A DNA stretch of 64,000 nt from Streptomyces sp. NBC_01754 (GCF_035918015.1 NZ_CP109132.1:4774001-4838000); one strand, 5' to 3'; positions 24,446 to 33,961 are shown, numbered from the stretch's first letter. The notes: a model not told the origin generated them from the letters alone. Numbers and translations are program-made.

Positions 24446-26026
24446 ATGACGCGTGAGTCCGAATCGGGACTGCCCATCGAACCGGTGTACGGGCCGGACG
24501 CACTCGACGGCTGGCGGGCCGAGGAGAAGCTGGGCGAGCCGGGTGCGTACCCCTTCACGCGCGGTGTCTACCCCACGATGTACACCGGCCGGCCCTGGAC
24601 CATGCGGCAGTACGCCGGGTTCGGGACGGCCACCGAGTCCAACGCCCGTTACAAGCAGCTGATCGCCAATGGCACGGCGGGCCTGTCCGTGGCGTTCGAC
24701 CTGCCGACCCAGATGGGGCACGACTCGGACGCGCCGATCGCCTCCGGCGAGGTCGGCAAGGTCGGGGTCGCGATCGACTCGATCGACGACATGCGTGTCC
24801 TGTTCGGCGGGATCCCGCTGGACAAGGTCTCCACCTCCATGACCATCAACGCGCCCGCCTCCCTCCTGCTGCTCCTCTACCAACTGGTCGGTGAGGAGCA
24901 GGGCGTCCCGGCGGACAAGCTGACCGGCACCATCCAGAACGACGTGCTCAAGGAGTACATCGCCCGCGGCACGTACATCTTCCCGCCGAAGCCCTCGCTG
25001 CGGCTGATCGCGGACATCTTCAAGTACTGCAAGGCCGAGATCCCGAAGTGGAACACCATCTCGATCTCCGGCTACCACATGGCGGAGGCCGGTGCCTCGC
25101 CCGCGCAGGAGATCGCGTTCACCCTGGCCGACGGCATCGAGTACGTCCGCACCGCCGTCGCCGCCGGTATGGACGTGGACGACTTCGCGCCCCGGCTGTC
25201 CTTCTTCTTCGTCGCCCGCACGACGTTCCTGGAGGAGGTCGCCAAGTTCCGTGCCGCGCGCCGGATCTGGGCGAAGGTGATGCGCGAGGAGTTCGGCGCG
25301 AAGAACCCGAAGTCGCTGATGCTGCGCTTCCACACCCAGACCGCGGGCGTACAGCTCACCGCCCAGCAGCCCGAGGTCAACCTCGTCCGGGTCGCCGTCC
25401 AGGGCCTGGGCGCGGTCCTCGGCGGCACGCAGTCGCTGCACACCAACTCCTTCGACGAGGCCATCGCGCTGCCCACCGACAAGTCCGCCCGCCTGGCCCT
25501 GCGTACCCAGCAGGTCCTGGCGTACGAGACGGACGTGACGGCGACGGTGGACCCCTTCGCGGGGAGTTACGTGGTCGAGGGGATGACGGACGACGTCGAG
25601 TCCCTGGCCCTCGAACTCATGGACAAGGTCGAGGAGATGGGGGGCGCGGTCAACGCGATCGAGCGCGGCTTCCAGAAGAGTGAGATCGAGCGCAGCGCCT
25701 ACCGCATCGCGCAGGAGACGGACAGCGGCGAGCGCGTCGTGGTCGGTGTCAACCGCTTCCGCCTCGACGAGGAGGAGCCGTACGAGCCGCTGCGCGTCGA
25801 CCCGACGATCGAGGCCCAGCAGGCGGCCCGGCTGGCGAAGCTGCGCGCCGAACGCGACCAGGGCGCGGTGGACGCGGCGCTGTCGGAGCTGCGGAAGGCG
25901 GCCGAGGGCACGGACAACGTGCTCTACCCGATGAAGGACGCGCTGCGGGCGCGCGCGACGGTGGGCGAGGTCTGCAACGCGCTGCGGGAGGTCTGGGGGA
26001 CGTACGTCCCGTCGGACGTGTTCTGA
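24446..26026 (+). CDS. Methylmalonyl-CoA mutase-type large subunit without B12 domain
   Basis: 526 residues, the TIM-barrel substrate-binding part of the acyl-CoA mutase family. It ends before the cobalamin-binding domain, so it needs a separate small subunit, as in IcmA/IcmB-type enzymes. Motifs: [56 protein letters not shown]. As I recall, Tyr in RQYAGF and Arg in YVRTA are the methylmalonyl-CoA signature, whereas isobutyryl-CoA mutase has Phe and Gln. No small-subunit gene lies in the window. ATG 24446 follows GGAGG. Confidence 0.88.
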   Translation: MTRESESGLPIEPVYGPDALDGWRAEEKLGEPGAYPFTRGVYPTMYTGRPWTMRQYAGFGTATESNARYKQLIANGTAGLSVAFDLPTQMGHDSDAPIASGEVGKVGVAIDSIDDMRVLFGGIPLDKVSTSMTINAPASLLLLLYQLVGEEQGVPADKLTGTIQNDVLKEYIARGTYIFPPKPSLRLIADIFKYCKAEIPKWNTISISGYHMAEAGASPAQEIAFTLADGIEYVRTAVAAGMDVDDFAPRLSFFFVARTTFLEEVAKFRAARRIWAKVMREEFGAKNPKSLMLRFHTQTAGVQLTAQQPEVNLVRVAVQGLGAVLGGTQSLHTNSFDEAIALPTDKSARLALRTQQVLAYETDVTATVDPFAGSYVVEGMTDDVESLALELMDKVEEMGGAVNAIERGFQKSEIERSAYRIAQETDSGERVVVGVNRFRLDEEEPYEPLRVDPTIEAQQAARLAKLRAERDQGAVDAALSELRKAAEGTDNVLYPMKDALRARATVGEVCNALREVWGTYVPSDVF

Positions 26027-26135
26027 GCCGCCGGGCGCCCGCGCGGCGGAGGTGCCGGACCGCGGGGCAGGGGGCGGTCCGCCCGTGGCGCGGAGGCCTG
26101 GACAGGGTGCCGTACACGCGTGCGACACTCCGTCC

Positions 26136-26801
26136 ATGCTGGGTGTGACCGATCTTCCGACCTACCTCGCCGGCCTGGTGCTCATCATCCTGCTGCCGGG
26201 CCCCAACTCGCTGTACGTGCTGTCCGTCGCCGCCCGGCGCGGGGTGCGCAGCGGGTACGTGGCCGCAGCCGGGGTCTGGACCGGGGACACCGTGCTGATG
26301 GCCCTGTCCGCGATGGGGGCGGCCTCGCTGCTGCGGACCTCGCCGCTGCTGTTCACCGTGGTCAAGTTCGCGGGGGCGGGCTATCTGACCTGGCTGGCGG
26401 TCGGGATGCTGCGGGCCGCCGTGTCGATGTGGCGTGAGCGGCACCGGCGGGTGGCGGAGCTGACGGAGCAGGACGGTGCCGAGGCCGTACCGGGGGAGCG
26501 GGAGCGCCCCTACCGGAGGGCGCTGGTGGTCAGCCTGTTCAACCCGAAGGCCATCCTCTTCCTGATCTCCTTCTTCGTGCAGTTCGTCGATCCCGGATAC
26601 GCCTACCCGGCACTCTCCTTCCTGCTGCTGGGCACGCTGTTGCAGATCGGCAGCTTCCTCTACCTCACCGTGCTCATCTTCGGCGGCACGCGCCTGGCCA
26701 CCGCCTTCCGCCGCCGTAAGCGGCTGTCGGCGGGGGCCACGTCGGCGGCGGGCGTGCTGTTCCTCGGGTTCGCGGCGAAGCTGACGTTCAGCAGCGTCTG
26801 A
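26136..26801 (+). CDS. LysE/RhtB-family amino-acid exporter (LeuE-like)
   Basis: 221 residues with about six transmembrane helices. The family N-terminus LVLIILLPGPNSLYVLSVAA is clear, as is the central NPKAILFLISFFVQFVDP. It exports neutral amino acids such as leucine; exact substrate unknown. ATG 26136. It lies 109 bases after the mutase gene and may share its transcript, though nothing forces this. Confidence 0.88.
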   Translation: MLGVTDLPTYLAGLVLIILLPGPNSLYVLSVAARRGVRSGYVAAAGVWTGDTVLMALSAMGAASLLRTSPLLFTVVKFAGAGYLTWLAVGMLRAAVSMWRERHRRVAELTEQDGAEAVPGERERPYRRALVVSLFNPKAILFLISFFVQFVDPGYAYPALSFLLLGTLLQIGSFLYLTVLIFGGTRLATAFRRRKRLSAGATSAAGVLFLGFAAKLTFSSV

Positions 26802-26881
26802 GGACGTTCGGCGGCGTCCGGGGAGGCGGAGGCAGGCTGGGGGCCGTCGTCCCGCGCGCTCCATGTCCCGGAGCCCGGGGC

Positions 26882-28306
26882 TCAGGCGGACCTGAGGCCG
26901 AGGCCGAGCGTGTCCGCGTACTCCGCGAGGCCCTCGGCGGTGTCGCCCGCCCAGCCGAGATAGCCGTCCGGCCGGACGAGGAACAGGCCGCTGCCGTACG
27001 CGGCGCAGGCGGCCACCCGGTGCGTGCGGAGCATGCCGTGGTCCGCGTACGGCGGCACGGCCGACGGCCCGACGGACAGCAGGGTGAAGTGCGGACCGCG
27101 GAAGACGTCGAAGAGGCGCCGGCCGTCGCCCGCCGCGCCGTCCGGCGCCCGGTCGCCGGCCTCCAGGAGGCCCGCCCGGCCGCGGGACAGCGGTCCCTCG
27201 CGGTAGCCGAGGCCCAACTGCTGGGTGGCCGCGCCGCGTTCCTGCTGGCCTCGGTGGATCCGGGTCGACAGACCCAGCATGTCCGCGGCCACCGGGCGGC
27301 GTTCCGCCTCGTAGCTGTCCAGCAGGCTCTCGGGGGCGCCGTGCAGGAGTACCTGGCCGAGCTTCCAGCCCAGGTTGTACGCGTCCTGGACGCTGGTGTT
27401 GAGGCCCTGCCCGCCGGCCGGGGAGTGGACGTGCGCGGCGTCGCCCGTGAGGAAGACCCGGCCCGTACGGAAGCGGTCGGCCAGCGCCGCGCGTGGCCGG
27501 AAGTCCGAGGACCAGCGCACCTCGGTGACGTCGTCGGTGGCCAGATGGGTGCGGGCGGCGATCAGCTTCCGTACGCCCTCCGGCGTGGTGTCGGGTTCAC
27601 CGTCCCTGAACTGGGCGACGAGCTGGAAGTCCGCCGTGCCGGGCAGCGGGCACAGGGCGGTGTAGCCGGCCTCGCCCATGAAGAGGTGCCAGTTCAGCCG
27701 GTCCAGGGCGGTCTCGTCGATCCGGACGTCGGCGACCAGCACGGGCGAGGGGTCGACGGTCTCCCCGCGCATCGCGATGCCGAGCGCGCGGCGGACCGTG
27801 GAGCGCCCGCCGTCCGCCGCGACCAGGTAGGCCGCCCGTACCGGCCCGGTCGAGAGCTGTGCGGTGACCCCGTCGGCGTCCTGGGCCAGGTCCGTCAGGG
27901 CGGCCGAGAAGAGGACGTCGCCGCCCAGTGCGCGCAGCCGTTGGCGCAGGATCTCCTGGGTGCGCCACTGGGGCATCATCCAGGGCTCCCCGTACGGTTC
28001 GGCCTCGGTCGGCGCGGCCCGGCGGAACATGTCGTGCTCGCCCCGCCGTTCACCGTTCTCCCACGCCAGACCGACGGGGGCGGGTCCGCCGTGCGCCCGT
28101 ACCGCGTCCCCCACCCCGAGGTCGTCCAGCACCTCCCGGGTACGCGGCTGGACGCCCTTGCCGCGTGAGCCCGGGAAGAGCGCGGGCGCCGCCTCGACGA
28201 CCTGCGCGGGGACCTGGCGGCGGGCCAGGTCGCAGGCGAGCGCCAGGCCGCTGGGGCCCGCGCCGACGATCAGCACACCGGTTTCCTTAACGTTGTTAAG
28301 CTCCAT
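26882..28306 (-). CDS. FAD-dependent aromatic hydroxylase-type monooxygenase
   Basis: 474 residues. FAD fold VLIVGAGPSGLALACDL at the N-terminus, the DG-type motif LVAADGGRSTVRR, and the second FAD motif TGDAAHVHSPAGGQGLNTS. The C-terminal thioredoxin-like part resembles PHBH-fold hydroxylases of polyketide and phenolic metabolism. The start is ambiguous: ATG 28306 has no ribosome site but lies where transcription would begin; GTG 28276 has AAGGAA upstream. Expression is almost surely controlled by the divergent TetR gene through the two operators. Confidence 0.9.
   Translation of the reverse strand: MELNNVKETGVLIVGAGPSGLALACDLARRQVPAQVVEAAPALFPGSRGKGVQPRTREVLDDLGVGDAVRAHGGPAPVGLAWENGERRGEHDMFRRAAPTEAEPYGEPWMMPQWRTQEILRQRLRALGGDVLFSAALTDLAQDADGVTAQLSTGPVRAAYLVAADGGRSTVRRALGIAMRGETVDPSPVLVADVRIDETALDRLNWHLFMGEAGYTALCPLPGTADFQLVAQFRDGEPDTTPEGVRKLIAARTHLATDDVTEVRWSSDFRPRAALADRFRTGRVFLTGDAAHVHSPAGGQGLNTSVQDAYNLGWKLGQVLLHGAPESLLDSYEAERRPVAADMLGLSTRIHRGQQERGAATQQLGLGYREGPLSRGRAGLLEAGDRAPDGAAGDGRRLFDVFRGPHFTLLSVGPSAVPPYADHGMLRTHRVAACAAYGSGLFLVRPDGYLGWAGDTAEGLAEYADTLGLGLRSA
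28286..28300. promoter_or_regulatory. Operator 1, perfect palindrome
   Basis: CTTAAC-GTT-GTTAAG. Lies at the 5' end of the monooxygenase transcript, inside codons 3-7 if ATG 28306 is used, or in the leader if GTG 28276 is used. Same sequence family as operator 2. Confidence 0.8.
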
Positions 28307-28320
28307 GCGGGGAGTTTGCG

Positions 28321-28335
28321 CTTAACGCTGTTAAA
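28321..28335. promoter_or_regulatory. Operator 2 in the monooxygenase promoter
   Basis: CTTAAC-GCT-GTTAAA, one mismatch from a perfect palindrome. On the minus strand it fills the 17-base spacer between TTGACA (28342-28337) and GCAAAC (28319-28314), a good place for repression. Centre to centre it is 35 bp from operator 1. Confidence 0.8.
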
Positions 28336-28368
28336 TTGTCAAGGCGGGAACGACGTTAGATTGGCGAG

Positions 28369-29013
28369 GTGGGAACGACGAAGATCGACCGGGCGCGTGT
28401 CGCCGACACCGCCCTCCGGCTGCTGAACGAGGTGGGCCTCGAAGGGCTGACCCTGCGCGCCATCGCCAAGGAGCTGGACGTCAAGGCGCCCGCCCTCTAC
28501 TGGCACTTCAAGAACAAGCAGGAACTCCTCGACGAGATGGCCACGGTGATGTACCGGCGGATGCTCGACGAGGAGCCGCCCGGCCCCGCCCCCGGCCGCT
28601 GGCAGGACCAGCTCGTCCACTCCCAGTCCCTGATGCGCCGTACGCTGCTGCGCTACCGCGACGGGGCCAAGGTCTACAGCGGTGCGCGGTTCACCGGCAT
28701 CGACCACGCGCCCCCGCTGGAGACCCATCTGCGCACCATGCTCGACGCGGGCTTCGACCTGCGGCAGGCCGTGCGGGTGGGTACCACCGCGCACGCCTAC
28801 ACGATGGGTTTCGTCACCGAGGAGCAGGGCGTCCGGCCGATGCCGGACGAACGGCGCGAGGGCTACGACGTCGCCGAGCGCGCCGCGCGGATGGAGCGCT
28901 ACCCACTGGTCGCCGCGGCCGGGGCCGAGATCTTCGGCGGGTACGACGAACGTTTCGTGGACGGCCTGTGGGTCGTCGTCGCGGGCATCGAGGCGCGGTA
29001 CGGGGTGGGGTGA
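28369..29013 (+). CDS. TetR-family repressor (TetR_C type)
   Basis: 214 residues. Helix-turn-helix ALRLLNEVGLEGLTLRAIAK with APALYWHFKNKQELLDEM, as in TetR and relatives that sense small aromatic or tetracyclic ligands; the C-terminal part fits TetR_C. A -10-like TTAGAT at 28356-28361 puts the transcript start at or next to GTG 28369, so the mRNA is probably leaderless. It is divergent from the monooxygenase with two palindromes between them, the classic arrangement of a self-regulating repressor and its target. Confidence 0.9.
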   Translation: MGTTKIDRARVADTALRLLNEVGLEGLTLRAIAKELDVKAPALYWHFKNKQELLDEMATVMYRRMLDEEPPGPAPGRWQDQLVHSQSLMRRTLLRYRDGAKVYSGARFTGIDHAPPLETHLRTMLDAGFDLRQAVRVGTTAHAYTMGFVTEEQGVRPMPDERREGYDVAERAARMERYPLVAAAGAEIFGGYDERFVDGLWVVVAGIEARYGVG

Positions 29014-29196
29014 GCGCCGTACGGGAGGCGGGGTGAGCGCCGTACGCGGGGAGCGGCGGAAGCGGGGCCGCGACGGGATCCGGCCCCCGGGGCACTCCGT
29101 GGACGCCCGGAGTTCACCGGACGTCGGGCCAAAAGACACCCACCTCTCGACCGGCCTCACTAGCGTGTGCGGACCGAGACCGAAGGTGAGTTCCGC

Positions 29197-30162
29197 GTGC
29201 CCCAGTTGTCCGTCGTCGTCCCGTTCCACAACGTCGCCGCCTACGCCGACGCCGCCCTGGGCAGTCTGGCCCGCAACGCGGGCCCCGAGGTGGAGTTCCT
29301 GCTGGTCGACGACTGCTCCACCGACGGGACACCCTCCGTCGTCGACCGCTGGGCCGACCGGCTCCCGCAGGCCGAGGTCATCCGGCACCCCACCAACGTG
29401 GGCATCGCCGCGGCACGGAACAGCGGCATCGACGCGGCCCGCGGCGACTACGTCACCTTCCTCGACGGCGACGACTGGTACGCGCCCGGCCATCTGGCCC
29501 GGCTGCTGAGCGCCGCACGGGAACTGGACTGCGACTTCGTCCGCACCGACCACGTCCGGTCCACCGGCACCAGGCGCGTGGTGCACCGCGCACCCGCCCG
29601 GCTCCGCGACACCGTGCTGGATCCCCGGGACGGCATAGCGGCCCCCGAGCGGGAGACCATGGTGGACTACCCCTTCGTCTGGGCCGGGATCTACCACCGC
29701 CGGCTCTTCGAGGACGGCGCCCTGCGGTTCCCCACCGGCCTGCGCACCGCCGAGGACCGGCTGTTCGTCTGGCGGCTGCACCTGCGCGCCCGCAGCTACG
29801 CAGCCCTCGGCCTGTACGGCGTCTTCTACCGGCGCGGGGTCGCCACCTCCCTCACCCAGATCAAGGACGCCCGGCAACTGGACTTCTTCCCCGCCTACGA
29901 CACGCTGATGGAGGAGATCGGCCAGGACCGGGACGCCGCGCTCCTCCTCCCCAAGGCGGTCCGCACGTACTGCGCGATGATCGCGTTCCACAACGAGAAG
30001 GCGGACGCGTACGACCCCGCCACCGCGAAGCGGCTGCGCCACGAGTCCACCGCCGCGCTGCACCGTATGCCGCGACCGGTGCTGGAACGGACCCTGACGA
30101 TGATGGACAGCAGGCGCGGCACTCTGCTCCGGCGCCTGCGCGACAAGCGGAAGGCCGCCTGA
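29197..30162 (+). CDS. Family 2 glycosyltransferase (polymer locus, copy A)
   Basis: 321 residues from GTG 29197 (AAGGTGAG upstream). GT-A fold: SVVVPFHNVAAYAD, VDDCSTDGTPS, NVGIAAARNSGID and FLDGDDW carry the nucleotide-sugar and metal-binding Asp residues. It pairs with the polysialyltransferase-like gene three bases downstream. A clear paralogue lies inverted at 32903-33895. It probably adds a sugar to the surface polymer made by this locus; donor and acceptor unknown. Confidence 0.9.
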   Translation: MPQLSVVVPFHNVAAYADAALGSLARNAGPEVEFLLVDDCSTDGTPSVVDRWADRLPQAEVIRHPTNVGIAAARNSGIDAARGDYVTFLDGDDWYAPGHLARLLSAARELDCDFVRTDHVRSTGTRRVVHRAPARLRDTVLDPRDGIAAPERETMVDYPFVWAGIYHRRLFEDGALRFPTGLRTAEDRLFVWRLHLRARSYAALGLYGVFYRRGVATSLTQIKDARQLDFFPAYDTLMEEIGQDRDAALLLPKAVRTYCAMIAFHNEKADAYDPATAKRLRHESTAALHRMPRPVLERTLTMMDSRRGTLLRRLRDKRKAA

Positions 30163-30165
30163 CCC

Positions 30166-31512
30166 ATGACGCTGCGCACCCAGATCTTCCAGGTCTCCAC
30201 CCTGTACGGGGCGGCCACCGTCGCGGCGGCGCTGGACGCGGGCCTGTTCGGGCCCGGCCAGGACAGCCACCGCGTCCTGCTCGTCTCCAACAACGCCGAG
30301 ATCCCCGAAACCGCCCCGCGTCTGGAGGAGATGAGCGGATACGGCTCCGTCGCCGCCCGCTTCGACTCCGTCGTCGACTGGAACGAGGCGATCAGCCCGC
30401 ACCATCCGAGCGGTTGGGGGCCCGTCGCCGAGGAGACCGTGCTGTGGCAGCGCGCCTTCCGTCTCGCCTGGGGCATCGACCCCGCCTCCCCGGTGGACCT
30501 GGCCGTGGAGTCCATCCAGGTCGACCCGGCCCGCGCGCTGGCGGCGATCTTCTCGGAGAGCGCCCTGCACGTCTACGCGGACGGCCTGATGAGCTACGGA
30601 CCCACCCGCGACCGGATCCCCGCGTCCCTCGCCTGCCGCGTCCAGCGGGTGCTGCACCTGGACCTGGTGCCCGGCCTCCGGCCGCTGCTGCTCACCGAGG
30701 CCGGGGTCGGACCCGAACTCGTTCCGGACAAGGCCTTCCGCACGGTCCTCGCCGAGCTCGCCCGGGCCGCCGACGGCGACCGCCGGCTCGCCGAGGCCGT
30801 GGAACAGGCCCCCACGGCCGTCCTGCTGGGGCAGTACCTCGCCGCGCTGGGCATCCTCACCGCCGAGGAGGAGGAGGACCTGCACGTGCGCATGCTGCGC
30901 GGCGCCGCCCGGGCCGGCCACACCTCGGTCCTCTTCAAGTCCCACCCCACGGCCCCGGCGCGCTACTCCCGGGCCCTGGAGGACGCCGCCGCCGAGGCCG
31001 GTGTCCGACTGACCACACTGGACAGCCCGCTGCTCGCCGAGACCCTCTACGAGCGGTGCGCGCCCACCCTGGTGGTCGGCTGCTTCTCGACCGCCATGTT
31101 CACCGCCGCCGTGTACTACGGCATCCCCGTCGCCCGGGTCGGGACCCGCCTCGTACTGGACCGCGTCACCCCGTACGAGAACAGCAACCGCATCCCGCTG
31201 ACCATCGTCGACCACCTGGTGCCCGACCTGGAGCAGCAGGGCGCCGGGCCCGTCCCCGCCCTGCCCGGCGCGGCGCCCGACACGCTCGCGCCACTGGTGC
31301 GGACGGTCGGCTACTGCATGCGGTCCGGCCTCCACCCGGGGCTGCGCGCCGAGGCGGAGAGCTGGCTGCGGACCCGGCTGGACGCCACCACCCGGCACTA
31401 CTTCAAGCGCCGCCGCCTGCAACGGCTCACCCTGCCCGGCGGCGGCCCCCGGGGGACCGCGGTGCGGCTGCGCCGGACCGTACGGCGTGCCCGCGGCGGC
31501 CTGGGTCTCTGA
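30166..31512 (+). CDS. Polysialyltransferase-like glycosyltransferase (copy A)
   Basis: 448 residues. GT-B-like sequence resembling bacterial alpha-2,8-polysialyltransferases (POLYST/GT52-related): TLYGAATVAAALDAGLF, FDSVVDWNEAISPHHPSGW, LHVYADGLMSYGPTR, FKSHPTAPARY and VVGCFSTAMFTAAVYYG. These hold the His/Pro and Ser/Thr motifs that bind CMP-sugar in the family. It starts three bases after the GT2 gene. C-terminal ~40 residues are Arg-rich and may touch the membrane. Its paralogue is at 31548-32906. Confidence 0.82.
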   Translation: MTLRTQIFQVSTLYGAATVAAALDAGLFGPGQDSHRVLLVSNNAEIPETAPRLEEMSGYGSVAARFDSVVDWNEAISPHHPSGWGPVAEETVLWQRAFRLAWGIDPASPVDLAVESIQVDPARALAAIFSESALHVYADGLMSYGPTRDRIPASLACRVQRVLHLDLVPGLRPLLLTEAGVGPELVPDKAFRTVLAELARAADGDRRLAEAVEQAPTAVLLGQYLAALGILTAEEEEDLHVRMLRGAARAGHTSVLFKSHPTAPARYSRALEDAAAEAGVRLTTLDSPLLAETLYERCAPTLVVGCFSTAMFTAAVYYGIPVARVGTRLVLDRVTPYENSNRIPLTIVDHLVPDLEQQGAGPVPALPGAAPDTLAPLVRTVGYCMRSGLHPGLRAEAESWLRTRLDATTRHYFKRRRLQRLTLPGGGPRGTAVRLRRTVRRARGGLGL

Positions 31513-31530
31513 CCCGGGGCCGGACCCGGG
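31513..31530. terminator. Bidirectional hairpin between convergent transferase genes
   Basis: CCCGGG-GCCGGA-CCCGGG in the 35-base gap between the two gene pairs; no T-tract on either side. Confidence 0.4.
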
Positions 31531-31547
31531 CCCCCCGAGGTGGCGCG

Positions 31548-32906
31548 TCAGCGTCCCGCGCCCCCTCTCAGCGCCCGCGCCCGGCGGGCCAGGCGGCGTA
31601 CGGTGGCGTTGCGGCGGACGACCGAGAGGCGGCCCGGGACCGCGCCGGGCAGGCCCAGTGAGGCCAGGCGGCGGCGCTTGAAGTAGCGCCGGGTGCGGCT
31701 GTCCAGGCGGGTGGAGAGAAACCGTTCCGCCGCCGGGCGCAGGTCCGGACGCACCTTCGGCCGCATCGCGAACGCCACCGCCGCCAGCAGATCCGCCAGA
31801 TCCGCTCCCGCCTCCGGTCCGACGTCGTGCGGAGCGGCGGCGACGGCGGCGCCGTCCGCGAGGTCGGGCAGCAGGGCGTCGGTGATCGTCACCGCGACCC
31901 GGCCGCCGTTCTCGTACGGGCCGATGCGCTCCAGGAGTGTGCCCGTGCCCGTCACGGCCACCGGAAGACCGTGGTGGGGGCCCGCGGTGAGCAGTCCGGG
32001 CGCCGTGCAGCCGACGACCAGGGCGGGGCGCAGGTGCTGGAAGAGGACTTCCGGGAGGACGGGGGTCCCGAGCGGGCCCGTGTCGAGCACCGTCAGCTCC
32101 GCGCCCAGCCGCGCGGCCTCCTCCGTCAGCGCGTGCGCCCAGGGGACGGGCGCGGCGGGGTCCGGGGCGAACACCAGCCGGGTGTGGCCGAGGGCGACGG
32201 TCCCGCGCACCATCCGCAGGTGCAGCTCCCTCTCCTCCCCGGCGGAGAGCAGCCCCGCCTCGGCCAGGCCCTCGCCGAGCAGCAGCGCGGGCGCCTCCGG
32301 GGACGGCGGTCGCGGGGCCTCGGCGGCCAGTTCGGCGAACACCTTCGTCAGGGCGGGCGCCGGAACAGCCTGGGGCCGCGCACCGTACTCGGCGAGCAGT
32401 TGCGGGCGCGGTCCCGGCAGCGGACCGGTGTGCAGCAGCCGGCGTACCCGGGTCCCGGTCAGCGGGGGGAGCTTGCCGCGTGTCGGGCCGTAGACGTCGA
32501 GTCCGTCGGCGTACGCGTCGATGGGGGCGTCGGTGAAGATACCGGCGAGGGCCCGGCCCGGGCCGGTGTGGAGGGATTCCAGCACCAGTCCGACGCCGTC
32601 GTCCGCCAGCCCCCAGGCCCGCCGCAGATGGCGCTCCCACAGGGGTACGTCGTCGGCGCGGGGGGCCCAGTCGGAGGGGTGGAGCGGGGCGATGGTCTCG
32701 TTCCAGGAACGGACGTCGTCGAAGCGGCTCCGCAGCACCTCGAAGCCCGGCATCCCGGAGACCGGGGGCAGCGGCTCCGGGACGGGCGCGGTGGCGGTCA
32801 GGAGCAGGACGCGGCGGCCGGTGCCCTCGAAGCAGCCGGAGTCGGCGGCGGCGGCGAGCACGGCGACCGCGCGGAGCGTCGGGGCGGCGAGGAGCAGGGT
32901 GGTCAT
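31548..32906 (-). CDS. Polysialyltransferase-like glycosyltransferase (copy B)
   Basis: 452 residues, paralogous along its length to 30166-31512: APTLRAVAVLAAAADSG, FDDVRSWNETIAPLHPSDW, IDAYADGLDVYGPTRG, VVGCTAPGLLTAGPHHG, and the same RTRRYFKRRRL motif near the C-terminus. The Ser/Thr segment of copy A (CFSTAMF) is changed to CTAPGLL, so specificity or activity may differ. ATG 32906 overlaps the GT2 stop (ATGA). Confidence 0.82.
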   Translation of the reverse strand: MTTLLLAAPTLRAVAVLAAAADSGCFEGTGRRVLLLTATAPVPEPLPPVSGMPGFEVLRSRFDDVRSWNETIAPLHPSDWAPRADDVPLWERHLRRAWGLADDGVGLVLESLHTGPGRALAGIFTDAPIDAYADGLDVYGPTRGKLPPLTGTRVRRLLHTGPLPGPRPQLLAEYGARPQAVPAPALTKVFAELAAEAPRPPSPEAPALLLGEGLAEAGLLSAGEERELHLRMVRGTVALGHTRLVFAPDPAAPVPWAHALTEEAARLGAELTVLDTGPLGTPVLPEVLFQHLRPALVVGCTAPGLLTAGPHHGLPVAVTGTGTLLERIGPYENGGRVAVTITDALLPDLADGAAVAAAPHDVGPEAGADLADLLAAVAFAMRPKVRPDLRPAAERFLSTRLDSRTRRYFKRRRLASLGLPGAVPGRLSVVRRNATVRRLARRARALRGGAGR

Positions 32907-33895
32907 CGGACGGCCGCCTTCGACGTGGCGCCGGGGCGCCGGCGCAGTCGGCGCAGCGGGGTGGCGCGCCGCACGTCCATCGCGTCCAGCGCCTCGTCCA
33001 GTACCCCCTGGGGCAGGCGTCCGAGCGCTGCGGCGCCGAGCGATTTCAGCGAACGGGCCACCTGCGGCTCGAAGTCGGCCAGGTCACCCAGATGATGGGC
33101 CAGTACCGCGCAGTAGGAGCGCACCGCCTTCGGCAGCAGCTCCGCCGCGTCACGGTCCGCCGTGGTCTCCTGGACTACCTGGTCGAACGCGCGGAGGAAG
33201 TCCAGCCGCCGTACGTCGCCGATCCGGGTGAGTGACGAGGGCACCCCCCGCCGGTAGAAGTTGCCCAGTGTCCCCAGGACCGCGAAGGACTCCGCCTCCC
33301 GGTGCAGGCGCCAGATCCACGGCCGGTCCTCGGCGGTCCGCAGCCCGTCGGTGAAGTGCAGCAGCCCCCGGTCCAGCAGATCGCGGTGGTAGAGGCCGGC
33401 CCAGGCGAACGCGTAGTCCACCGAGGTCGTCCGGTGGGCGGGCAGGATCGCGTCCCGGGGGGAGCTCACCACGCCGCGAGGCCCGTGCGGGACCCGCCGC
33501 AGGGTGCGGGACCTGCCGGTGACCCGCACATGGTCGGTACGGACGAACTGGCAGCCCAGGCGTTCGGTCTCGGCGAGCAGCCGGGCGTAGTGGCCGGGCG
33601 CCAGCCAGTCGTCGCCGTCGAGGAAGGTGATGTACCGGCCGCGGGCCGCGTCCAGTCCCGTGTTGCGGGCGGTCGCCAGCCCGCGGTTCTCCTCGTGTCT
33701 GTGCAGCACCGCTCCCTCGACGCCGGCCCGGGCGCGGCGGAGGAGTTCTCCGGTGCCGTCGGTCGAACAGTCGTCGACGAGGATGAACTCGACATCCTCA
33801 CGCGCGTTGGCGCGCAGACTCCTCAGGGTGTCGGGGGCGTACGCCAGGACGTTGTAGAACGGCACGATGACGGAGAGCTTGACCACCCGCGTCAC
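32903..33895 (-). CDS. Family 2 glycosyltransferase (polymer locus, copy B)
   Basis: 330 residues. Same domain and motifs as copy A: SVIVPFYNVLAYAPDTL, VDDCSTDGTGE, ATARNTGLDAARGRY and FLDGDDWLAPGH, plus the shared LRTAEDR and YRRGV segments. GTG 33895 (GTG 33886 possible). First gene of the minus-strand pair. Together with copy A it shows a duplicated two-gene module, now tail to tail. Confidence 0.9.
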   Translation of the reverse strand: MTRVVKLSVIVPFYNVLAYAPDTLRSLRANAREDVEFILVDDCSTDGTGELLRRARAGVEGAVLHRHEENRGLATARNTGLDAARGRYITFLDGDDWLAPGHYARLLAETERLGCQFVRTDHVRVTGRSRTLRRVPHGPRGVVSSPRDAILPAHRTTSVDYAFAWAGLYHRDLLDRGLLHFTDGLRTAEDRPWIWRLHREAESFAVLGTLGNFYRRGVPSSLTRIGDVRRLDFLRAFDQVVQETTADRDAAELLPKAVRSYCAVLAHHLGDLADFEPQVARSLKSLGAAALGRLPQGVLDEALDAMDVRRATPLRRLRRRPGATSKAAVR

Positions 33896-33961
33896 GGTAG
33901 GGGCGGGAGCGGCACCCTTCCTTTCCTGAGCCCGGCCACCGGGTGAACGGAACGCGGCGGC

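Noticed and set aside
28339..32640. Very long open frame (over 1400 codons) on the minus strand
   Set aside because: It is antisense to four well-supported genes and is Arg/Pro/Gly-rich without domains, as expected from the opposite strand of GC-rich coding DNA.
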